Assembly (NCBI GenBank): GCA_033725935.1 | Contig: MU867062.1 | Location: 372,001-436,000, forward strand | DNA: 64,000 nucleotides | Source: Cladorrhinum sp. PSN259 | Lineage: Eukaryota > Ascomycota > Sordariomycetes > Sordariales > Podosporaceae | Direction of reading: 5' to 3' | Shown here: positions 55,771 to 64,000 of the stretch, one piece after another | Layout of the letters: every line of letters starts with the position of its first letter | Position numbering within the stretch: position 1 is the stretch's first letter | The notes under the pieces: generated by a model | Seen by the model: the letters and a program-made list of their open reading frames with translations, nothing else | Databases searched by the model: none | What the model was told of the DNA's origin: nothing | Translations under genes and position numbers: made by a program

Positions 55771-57014
55771 TTCTCTTGGCAAGAAAAGGGGTGGTGTTGC
55801 ATACAGTATGAATACGGTTTAGTTCAACTGACTTTAAACCGGCTAGAGTTTCCCCTTGCAGGCGAGACTTGCAGGAACAGAACAGCGTGGTTTCGAAACT
55901 CGGCTTGGTGAACGAACCCCAAAGAATGCAAGTGAGAGGTGAATGTGCCGGTCTGGTATGTGATTTGGAGAAGAGTCGCACGATTCATTGGGGTTTCCTG
56001 TCTGACAGGCAGTTGTTTCCCCTGAGGCTGTGAAAGCATAAAGTTAAGGTACTGTGTAATTGGCTTACCAGCCACAACCCAGAACATTGACCTTGACCGT
56101 AATCAGACATTGTTCCATTTCCAACGCAGGTGATTTTAATTAATAGCAGGCAGGTAATGGGGCTGCATGGCATCTGTGTTTCTTGTCAATACACAAAGAA
56201 TTGAACAATCCAATCGGGAATTGGGACGGTTAAAAAGTTGTCGTGTGTTCTCAGTGTGTCGGTATATTTATTTTTAACAGCCGGAGAAGGGGTTCACTCA
56301 ATTGGGGAACCGACCCGATCAGACACATGGGTGATTGTGGATGGATGGAATGACCAGGTGGTGGTTGCTTGGACGGGCAAGACGGGAGATGAACCCCTTC
56401 CCATCCATCCAACCCATGGAGAAGTCGATCTGGATTGTCTCATTTTTGGAGTGATACAGACATGGATTGTGACAGCAGCACTCTTTTTGAGTCTTGACCT
56501 TGAAAAATCAGGAGATGCATTCACCGATTATCCCCTTTCCCTTTACAGGCCGTTCATCCAGGTGGTTGCATGCTGGCCGAAGCTGATTGGTTACAAGGGA
56601 ACAATTCGCAAAGTCACTGCGCGGAGGAACATGGCCGCCCTTTGCGGCCGCGAAACGAATGAGGAACCTCGATGCAAGGTACCGCGCTAAACGATCCGCA
56701 ACTCCCCTGCCCACCCTGTCCGCCAGGCAATTAAAACTTCCTAGCTCATCCACCCCATCCACCTTCACCTCCGGGCCAAGTCGTCAATCGTTCACCTCCT
56801 TTTTTTTCTCCCCTTCTCTTTTTATTATCTGCTGCACCGCACACCCTCGCTCATTCGCATCTGTTGCCGTGTTTCCCCTCCCCTCCGCGACCTTTTTTTT
56901 TTTTCCTTTTACCTATCATTCATCTCATTCTTTAATAGGTACCTAATAATTCTTTTTTCGGGGACCAACTAATACTTGGGACCAATTCGGGGATCCCCCA
57001 TTGGAAAGGCCTTG

Positions 57015-57036
57015 GAGAGAGAGAGAGAGAGAGAGA
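57015..57036. repeat. (GA)11 microsatellite in a probable 5' UTR or promoter
   Basis: Eleven perfect GA units about 310 bp upstream of the four-RRM gene's ATG. Confidence 0.9.
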
Positions 57037-57343
57037 ATACCGATACAAGTTTTTAATCACCATCGTTCTTTGTCCCCGGCTTGTTCATCCCCTCGACGCG
57101 AACGCCCTCCCCTACAAAGTTTCGATAAAGAACGCGTTTAGCATCCCATTGAGCGTCCAGCATTTCTTTCATTGGAATCCCGAATCCCGTCGAGTACAAA
57201 AAGGAGGAAACTTGGAATAACATTCCAACGCGCAATCGCATATCTTTCACCTCGTGCCTCTCACCAGGCACGTCTAATCCTTCAAAACGGCGGTCCTATC
57301 TCACGTCAGTCGGGACAGTCTTGTCCCCCCGCATCTTCTCGGG

Positions 57344-59722
57344 ATGCAGGATATTTCTGGTCCCCAGCAGGGGTCGAACGGCCACAACCACGGCCACGTT
57401 CAAGGTCGCTTCGGCCACGCTTCAAAGCCCTCGAACAGCGACACTGGTTTCTCGCATGGCGCTTTCACTTCCAACATTTCTGGCTTTGCCGACAACAGGC
57501 ACCCTCGCCGCGGGAACATTCCGACCATCAACACGCAGCCCGTCTCGCATCAGGCCGCTCCTCACCACAATGGTGCTGATCTGACCACCCCTGGCACGGC
57601 CTTTGATATGCAGTTTACCCCTCTGCTCCCGTCCCAGCTGCTCCTCGGCAGCCCATTCCAGCCTGGTACTCCCGCCGCCTTCGCGAGCCCCCATTTTCAG
57701 AATGTGAACAGCTTCCAGCAGGCTCAGCACCATAACCTCCAGCAGCAGAACGGTGCTTCGAGCCCCGTGCAGCAGAGCATCTCGCCCCAGATGTACCAGT
57801 CGATCGTTTCACCATCAGCCTATGGAGCGCCCCAGTTCTACTCACCCCACTCCCCGACGGCGTCTTACAACAATATGGCTGGTTTGCAGATGAATATGCA
57901 GCCCACGTCGCCGATGCCCATGAGCCCTGGTATCGTCACGGGCACCAGCCGGACCGTCTATTTGGGCAACATTCCCCCTGACACTTCGGCTGAGGAGATT
58001 CTCGGGCACGTGCGCAGTGGCCAAATCGAGTCAGTTCGTCTTCTCCCCGATAAGAACTGCGCTTTCATCTCTTTCCTGGATGCCAGCTCCGCTACGCATT
58101 TCCACTCTGATGCCATCTTGAAAAAGCTCTGCATCAAGGGCCAGGATATCAAGATTGGCTGGGGCAAGCCCTCGCAGGTCCCCACGTCGGTAGCTCTTGC
58201 CGTGCAGCAGTCGGGCGCTTCGCGCAATGTCTATCTCGGCAACCTCCCCGAGGACATCAACGAGGAGGAACTGCGTGAGGATCTCGGCAAGTTCGGTGCC
58301 ATTGACACGATCAAGATTGTGCGCGAGAAGAGCATTGCCTTTGTGCACTATCTTTCCATTGCCAATGCCATCAAGGCTGTTACTCAGCTCCCTCAAGAGC
58401 CCAAGTGGCAAGCGCCTCGCCGTGTGTACTATGGAAAGGACAGGTGTGCGTATGTTTCCAAGACTCAGCAGCAGAACGCTGCTCAGTACCTCGGAATTGC
58501 TCCAGGCTACGCACACATGCTCACGGGCGCCGACCGTGACCTGATTTCGAACGCCCTCGCCCAGCAGTCAGTGGCTGCCGCCGCGGTCGCGACCACTGCT
58601 GGTGGTATCACCAACTTGGGCAACCGGACCATTTACCTCGGCAACATCCACCCCGAGACGACCATTGAGGAGATTTGCAACGTTGTTCGCGGAGGACTTT
58701 TGCACCACATTCGCTACATTCCTGACAAGCACATTTGCTTCGTGACATTTATTGATCCCACGGCGGCTGCTTCTTTTTACGCACTGAGCAATTTGCAAGG
58801 TCTTATGATTCACAACCGTCGCCTCAAGATTGGCTGGGGTAAGCACTCTGGTGCTCTCCCACCCGCGATTGCGCTCGCTGTCAGCGGTGGAGCCTCGCGA
58901 AATGTATATATCGGCAATCTTGACGAGACATGGACGGAGGAGCGTTTGAGACAGGATTTCTCAGAATATGGTGAGATTGAGCTCGTCAACACCCTGCGGG
59001 AGAAGAGCTGCGCGTTCGTGAACTTCACCAACATCGCAAACGCCATCAAGGCCATTGAGGCAATCCGTGGTCGGGAGGAGTACAAGAAGTTCAAGGTCAA
59101 TTTTGGCAAGGACCGTTGCGGTAACCCACCCCGCCAGCAGCAGTCGCCATCTCCTCGTGGTGATCAGCCCTCCCCCACCGGGAACGGCTCCAGTCCCAAC
59201 GGCAACTCGCCAACTGGGACCGGCCAAAGTGCCGCTGCGATGTTCAACAGCAACGCTAACCCTCTGACCATGTACTTGAACCATGTTTCGCACCAGGCCC
59301 AGCAGCAACAGCATCAACAACAGCAGGTCCTTGCCGCTCAGCAAGCTGCTCTGTTCGGCACTGCTGCTTCGTCTCCAAATGAGGTTGGACTTACCCTTGA
59401 GGTTCCACAGGGACCTACCTTTGGTCACCAGCAGTCCGCTAGCATCTCCAACGGGTATAATCCTTCCGTTTCCGGTGCGACAACTATTGGTGGACTCCTT
59501 GCTCCCGGTCGGGGTTCGCACAGCCGCGCCGTGAGCTTACCTGTTCTCTCTCCAGAGAACGGTGGCGTTAGCCCCAATAGCCTTCAGGGTAGCACTGGAG
59601 GCCACGATGGCGAGCGTCGCGGGCACCAATACCAGGGCAGCTATGGTGGCATGGGAGGTGGTTTCGGACTCGCCATTCAGGGTGGTTTGAATGGATGGGT
59701 TGAGGAGGAGGTTGCTAACTGA
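57344..59722 (+). CDS. Four-RRM RNA-binding protein, Nrd1/Mrn1 family (792 aa)
   Basis: Homologue of S. pombe Nrd1 (represses differentiation, stabilises Cdc4 mRNA) and S. cerevisiae Mrn1. Single exon, first ATG at 57344. Residues 1-200 are Gln/Asn/His/Pro-rich and disordered. RRM1 begins near 202 (RTVYLGNIPPDTSAEEI), RRM2 near 293 (RNVYLGNLPEDINEEEL), RRM3 near 427 (RTIYLGNIHPETTIEEI) and RRM4 near 518 (RNVYIGNLDETWTEERL). RRM1 and RRM3 both end in IGWGK, while RRM2 and RRM4 end in a GKDRC motif. The four therefore look like a duplicated pair of RRMs. The C-terminal 190 residues contain Gln runs and Ser/Gly-rich sequence, suited to granule formation. The protein is probably cytoplasmic. Very secure family assignment. 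Confidence 0.93.
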   Translation: MQDISGPQQGSNGHNHGHVQGRFGHASKPSNSDTGFSHGAFTSNISGFADNRHPRRGNIPTINTQPVSHQAAPHHNGADLTTPGTAFDMQFTPLLPSQLLLGSPFQPGTPAAFASPHFQNVNSFQQAQHHNLQQQNGASSPVQQSISPQMYQSIVSPSAYGAPQFYSPHSPTASYNNMAGLQMNMQPTSPMPMSPGIVTGTSRTVYLGNIPPDTSAEEILGHVRSGQIESVRLLPDKNCAFISFLDASSATHFHSDAILKKLCIKGQDIKIGWGKPSQVPTSVALAVQQSGASRNVYLGNLPEDINEEELREDLGKFGAIDTIKIVREKSIAFVHYLSIANAIKAVTQLPQEPKWQAPRRVYYGKDRCAYVSKTQQQNAAQYLGIAPGYAHMLTGADRDLISNALAQQSVAAAAVATTAGGITNLGNRTIYLGNIHPETTIEEICNVVRGGLLHHIRYIPDKHICFVTFIDPTAAASFYALSNLQGLMIHNRRLKIGWGKHSGALPPAIALAVSGGASRNVYIGNLDETWTEERLRQDFSEYGEIELVNTLREKSCAFVNFTNIANAIKAIEAIRGREEYKKFKVNFGKDRCGNPPRQQQSPSPRGDQPSPTGNGSSPNGNSPTGTGQSAAAMFNSNANPLTMYLNHVSHQAQQQQHQQQQVLAAQQAALFGTAASSPNEVGLTLEVPQGPTFGHQQSASISNGYNPSVSGATTIGGLLAPGRGSHSRAVSLPVLSPENGGVSPNSLQGSTGGHDGERRGHQYQGSYGGMGGGFGLAIQGGLNGWVEEEVAN

Positions 59723-60677
59723 AAAAGGATATGTTGTTGATGATAAAAAACAAGGGAAAGACGTGTGGCGGGTCAAAACCGGGGACGGATAACGGGACAA
59801 GTTTTTCTGACTTTTATCTGCTTGTAATGGTTGCTTGGGATAGTTTCTGTTTTTGATTTATTCTCTTTTCGTTTCCATTTTCTTTTCCTTTTTTTTATTT
59901 ACTACACTTTGCTCCTTGTAATAAGCCCTACCCTCATACCCGCATCATTATCATCGCATCTTCTCCTGTATCATGTTTCAACTCTTTTTTCTCTTTCCTT
60001 TCTCTTCAAGAGCTCTTGTTGGCTTTTTTGAATTCGCTATCCCCGGAGAAAGAAAATGAACCGTCAACGTCACAGGAAAGGAGAACAAGGCAGGGAAGGG
60101 AAGGCTAAAATGGTTGGGAAGTAAATTTGATGATATTTTTGGAGGGGAATGTCGAAGGATGTGTGAGAGCGGCCCAACCCGCTTGAATTCTGGATGGAAG
60201 GATTTGGGAATGTAAACAAAAGAAAGGGGTTGGTGGCTTAACGCACATGGATGTTGTGTATGGCTGGATTGAGGGAGGTAGGGAAGATGGGAGTTAAAAT
60301 GGGTGATTATATAATAAGCATCATCGTCATCATCATCATCATCATTGTGTGCCATCTATTATATCTGTCATCTAGCGTTTGGGATATCAAATCATATTTG
60401 CATGGGAGTTTTTTGAGAGTTGAACACAAAGTTTGTTGGTTGAATGACTTGGAAAGTAGCACAGGGTGCAACAATGTGCAACCCTAACCCGTAATACAAG
60501 CAAGCTTCCCCGCGTCAAACGGTCAAGCTCCCCCAAGTCGCGTTCCCCACATTCCGTCTTGATTGCGACGGACACGTCGTGTAAATCGATATCGCAGTCG
60601 CAAAGTCGCAAGTTGACCACCACCTCAGTTCTCTGTACACATCACACCACTCCAAATCCCTCAATTGAACTCCAAAA
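59723..60677. other. Intergenic, 3' flank of the four-RRM gene and MTW1 promoter
   Basis: 955 bases. It contains T-rich 3' sequence (59860-60000) and an imperfect TCA repeat at 60319-60345. No gene is seen. Confidence 0.5.
60319..60345. repeat. Imperfect (TCA)9 microsatellite
   Basis: Trinucleotide TCA run with one interrupting TCG unit, about 335 bp upstream of the MTW1-like ATG. Confidence 0.85.
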
Positions 60678-61903
60678 ATGGCGTCAAGATCAGACACGGA
60701 ACTCCTAACCGAGCATTTCGGGTATCCTCCAGTTGTAAGTAATTGATTTTCTCCCGTCCACTATTTTCTTTCGTATTCCTCCCTCCCCGCACCCCCCCCC
60801 CCCCCCACCCTTTTAACATCTTGTTTGAAATCTCCATTTCCCCTTCTAATCAATGTAATAAAAAAACACAGTCCCTCCTAGACCAAATAATAAACACGTT
60901 AAACGCCCTAGCCGAGCGAGCCCTGTCATCCATCGAGTCCGGGCTGTTAAACGCCCCTCCGGCCGCCTTGGGGTTTCGACCGCCCAAGTATCCAGCGCCC
61001 GGGGGTGGTGGTGGTGGTGGTGCCCCCTACGATGCGGTGACGCAGCACAGGCAGGAGGTGGAATCCGGGGTGCACGCGCTGGAGACTCTGCTGTTCGCTA
61101 GTATCGATCGTGATTTTGATCTGTTCGAGATCATGGTCATGCGGAACGTGCTCACCGTCTCGCAAAAAGAACTGGATTGGGTTACGCTCAGGCACTACGA
61201 GGGGTTGAAGTTTGATGATGATGATGATGACGAAGAGGAAAAGGGAAAAGAAGGGAGCGGGGATAGCAGCGCTGAGGAGGGCGTGAATGCTTTGAGGAGG
61301 AGGGTGCAGGCCAGTTTGCGATTGAGGACGATGCTCGAGGCGGAAAGGGCGAGGAATGAGGGACTGCTGAAGGAGATGAGGAGGTTGGTTGGGAGCGGTA
61401 ATATCAAGCAGGAGGTGACTGAGACTGGGCAAAAGGAAGAGGGGAATGGAGGGAAGGCGTTTGGGTTCTTGCTTGGTGATCTTGGGTTGCAGGGGGACAA
61501 GGAGACTCCGATGAGCACTACGGCTGCTTTCGGTGTTAGTCAGCTTGAGGGGTTACGGGGGCTGAGTAAAGAGTTGAGAGCGGTAATGAAGGAATTGGGC
61601 AGGGAGGAGGACCAAGGGGAAGACGAGGATGATACCAAAAGTTGGAGGAGGGAGAGATTGGAGTACATTGAGGGTGCTACTAGGAAGCACTTGGAGAGTG
61701 TACGGGGGTTGGAATTGGGAGCAAATGGGGAGGTCAGGGATGAGGAGGAGGTTGTGGTTGGAAGGGGGAAGAAGAAGTTGAGTGGGGGAATCAAGGAAGT
61801 CGAAAATTTGGAGAGGGTTGTTGGATTATTGGGGATTGAGAGTGAGAAGGATAAGGGTCAGGAGAAAGAAGAAGGGGAGGGAGAGGCGATGGATGAATCA
61901 TGA
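60678..61903 (+). CDS. MTW1: Kinetochore protein Mis12/Mtw1 (362 aa)
   Basis: Core subunit of the MIND/Mis12 complex that links the inner kinetochore to Ndc80. Exons: 60678-60734 and 60872-61903. The 137-nt intron has a GTAAGT donor and contains a run of 15 C (60792-60806). Splicing joins LLTEHFGYPPV to SLLDQIINTLNALAERAL, the conserved Mis12 head. After residue about 90 there is a Gly run, then the domain continues (VHALETLLFASIDRDFDLFEIMVMRN). An acidic linker (about 160-185) leads to a long coiled coil (LRRRVQASLRLRTMLEAERARNEGLLKEMRR). The tail is acidic and repetitive. It converges with the YL1 gene, with stops 199 bp apart. Secure. Confidence 0.9.
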
Positions 61904-62102
61904 TTTTTTACTACATACCGAGGGTCATTGAAAGGCGTTCATGGAATTTGGGTGGACAGGTTGGACTTATGATACCATATTTTCTTGTTATTCAGCGGAG
62001 ATATATCTCGCAGTTGATCATTTAACTCTTTATCTTTTTTCTATCGCTGGGAAAATTCATTTCTTCCATGCTCATGTAAAACAGTAGGGCTTCTATCAAC
62101 AG

Positions 62103-64000
62103 TTAGACCTTTGCAGCTTCAGGAGCAGTCGGTGTCACTGCGGGTGTTGATAACGGGGCTGGAGCTGGAGTCAGGGTTGAAGCTGGGCCTGGTGCTGTCG
62201 CTGGCGCCGGCGCCGGCGCCGGCGTAGCGACCTCCTCCTTCTTCTCCTGCCCCTTTTCCGACTCTTCAACCTGAGGTGTATCTTCCGCAACGTCCTTCTC
62301 AACAACGGGACTCTTTCCCTCTGGCTTCAGCTCTTCTGCCCCTTCAATCGGGACCGACTCTGGCTCAGGACGCCGCTCCACCGGCAACCCCTTGGACGCA
62401 TCCTTGAACCTATCTGGGACACCGCGTGCCGTAAAATCTCCCCTACCGACATAGGCACCCAAGAGGCTACTCCACTTGTAGTCGCCACGATGTACTCGCT
62501 GAATCTCACGATAGGCATAGCTGTTATAGTAAGGCAAACCCGTTTTGGGATCTCTGTACTTTGCCGGGTGGTTGGTAACGACGCACAATGGAGGTTGAGA
62601 GGGTTCTATTAACCTATGTTAGTATTACACAGTGACTAGACTGGAAGTGGAAAACTCACTAGCTAGCCTGTTCATCTTTCTCCCAAACAAGATCTGTGTC
62701 TGAACCTGCTTATCTTTGATGGCAGCCTCGTCGAAATTTTGGAGAATGATACAGCTTTTTGTAACCTTGCCTTCACGAAGAGGATCCGTAGTCGAAGGGG
62801 GCGGTACAGTGGCAGAGTGGGGTTCCATCGGAGTGTCAGGTGGCTTCGTGTTCGGTGTTGGTGAGGCTTTACTTTGGGTCGGTTTCAATGGTGTAGCTGG
62901 TGTAACAGGAGTCACAGGTGTAGCAGTTGGTAAGGGTGGTAGAGGCACAACAGTCTTTAGCGAGGGTGACGCAAGAGACGCTGTTAGCGCCATGTTTGTT
63001 GTTATCGGTGGTGGTTGCGGTTTTGTTGATGCCGCAAGAGTCGGTGTAGACGGTGGTAAAGAGAGGGGAGAGGGTGTGTGTGATGTATTCGGAAGAGCAA
63101 GAACATTGGACTTCACATTTGGTGGTGCAAATCCCAGCATGGGCATCTGGGCACCAAGCATAGGTGGTGTAATTCCTACTGGTGGTGCGAGAACAGGAGC
63201 AGCCAAAACTCCCGAGGTACTTGGTGGTCTCGTGTCTGCTGGCGGTGGAGGAATAGGCGGAGGGGCCATTGGTGCTGGGGAAGTCGTCGGTGGTGTTGAT
63301 GACGATGGTATTGGCGTAGGTGCTGCCGGTACAGGGGCTGGAGTGGGTACTGGAGCGGCGATAGGTATCGGCGCAGGTGCCAGCACAGGTGCTGGTGTGG
63401 CTGCCGCCGTAGGTATGGCTGTTGAAGCTGGGATCTCCTCAGGAACAACAGGTGGGTCTTGTTGGCCCTGGCCCGGAGCTGGTGGTGTAGAGAGAGTTGG
63501 AGTATTTGCATTTTCCATCTTGACCTCAGGCACCCCACCAACAGGCTTCTCATCAGACTTGACAGCTTCACCCCCTCCTGCAACTGGAGTAGCTGGAGGT
63601 ACTGGTGATCCTGGTGTCCCTGGCTCTCCATTCACGCCCGCCTCCTTCGCAGCCAAAATCGCGGCCGTCGACTGCTTCTTCTTTCTTGGTGCCTTGACCT
63701 CCATCGAAACCAGATTGCCCACATGATTACTCTGAGCTTCTGACAGCTCCTGAATACCGCTCCAGAACGTCACTACAGGCCCATCAAGCTTCCTGTTGTT
63801 TAGGGCAGCAATCTTCTTTAACCGCTCCTCTTCCCTTTGCTTCTCGGCCTCCTCCCAGCGATTCAAACTCTTCGAATTTCGCTTTTCAACGATAGCAGCT
63901 TCGGCCAACCGTTCCTCTTGGGTCATTGGTGGTTTCTTCGACGCCTCGAGCAGTTTCGCCTTCTTTTCCATCCTCTCAAGCTGTTTCTGTCGCCTGATCT
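62103..64000 (-). CDS. VPS72: YL1/Vps72 (Swc2) subunit of the SWR1 chromatin remodeller, 5' partial
   Basis: Swc2 binds H2A.Z-H2B and helps SWR1 exchange H2A.Z into nucleosomes. Exons (minus strand): the window edge (64000) to 62660, then 62605 to 62103. The 54-nt intron has a GTGAGT donor and a CTAAC branch site. The N-terminus lies beyond the window. The visible start is the Lys/Arg/Glu-rich helix RRQKQLERMEKKAKLLEASK, then the conserved LNRWEEAEKQREEERLKK. A Pro/Ala/Thr/Val-rich insert of about 290 residues follows. Splicing gives the YL1-C domain: KPSQPPLCVVTNHPAKYRDPKTGLPYYN followed by AYREIQRVHRGDYKW. The tail is Pro/Ala-rich and repetitive. About 613 residues are visible. Secure. Confidence 0.93.

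Larger units (their letters stand above)
53955..57343. other. Gene-free stretch of 3.4 kb upstream of the four-RRM gene
   Basis: Contains simple repeats: CT followed by 22 T at 55441-55473, CT at 55751-55770, GA at 57015-57036. The last 600 bases before the next ATG are pyrimidine-rich (56760-56930) and probably promoter plus long 5' UTR. Open frames in 54.2-55.1 kb are compositionally odd but lack domains, introns that join, or a clear start. I do not call a gene. Confidence 0.5.

Noticed and set aside
62716..63726. Plus-strand open frame of 336 codons, Gly/Val-rich
   Set aside because: Antisense of the Pro/Ala-rich YL1 insert. YL1 has conserved domains on both sides and a good intron.

Overview
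The window is nuclear DNA of a filamentous ascomycete (Pezizomycotina). The evidence is short introns of about 50-70 nt with GTAAGT/GTATGT donors and CTAAC/CTGAC branch sites, pyrimidine-rich promoters, and proteins of clearly fungal type (Mkk1, Cdc42 ending in CLIL, thymine 7-hydroxylase, Sur2). The proteins look most like those of Sordariomycetes or Leotiomycetes, but I cannot fix the genus. I see no CRISPR array, rRNA, convincing tRNA or intact transposon.

Layout. 1-6168: C-terminal part of midasin (MDN1, +), cut by the window edge. 6.7-8.15 kb: two small related coiled-coil proteins of unknown function (-). 9.4-12.1 kb: alpha-actinin (-). 14.4-17.4 kb: tRNA pseudouridine synthase PUS7 (+). 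19.6-21.2 kb: cell-wall-integrity MAPKK MKK1 (-). 24.4-27.3 kb: a divergent pair, iso-orotate decarboxylase (-) and thymine 7-hydroxylase (+), which together turn thymine into uracil. 27.9-29.3 kb: proline-rich Aim3-like protein (+). 29.9-30.7 kb: TCTP (-). 32.2-33.4 kb: sphingolipid C4-hydroxylase SUR2 (+). 37.8-39.5 kb: protein with an AMPK-type glycogen-binding domain (+). 40.9-43.7 kb: mitochondrial PPR protein (-). 44.1-45.6 kb: histidine acid phosphatase (+). 45.9-46.6 kb: Vma22/CCDC115-like V-ATPase assembly factor (-). 48.8-49.9 kb: CDC42 (+). 52.1-54.0 kb: cytosolic asparaginyl-tRNA synthetase (+). 57.3-59.7 kb: four-RRM protein Nrd1/Mrn1 (+). 60.7-61.9 kb: kinetochore protein Mis12/Mtw1 (+). 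62.1-64.0 kb: SWR1-complex subunit YL1/Vps72 (-), cut by the window edge.

Most of these are conserved housekeeping genes with no operon-like relation. They serve ribosome assembly, tRNA modification and charging, polarity and cell-wall signalling, the actin cytoskeleton, sphingolipids, the kinetochore and chromatin. The exception is the thymine-salvage pair, whose two enzymes act in sequence and share a 627-bp promoter. Several genes were only fully resolved by joining exons by eye: a 27-nt microexon, a first exon 383 nt away from the second, and two introns that are multiples of three and lack stops. Large gene-free stretches (especially 33.4-37.8, 53.95-57.3 and 21.2-24.4 kb) hold only simple repeats and probable UTR or promoter DNA. 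I did not find a clearly new multi-gene system. The best leads are the thymine-salvage pair, the microexon gene and the small coiled-coil paralogs.
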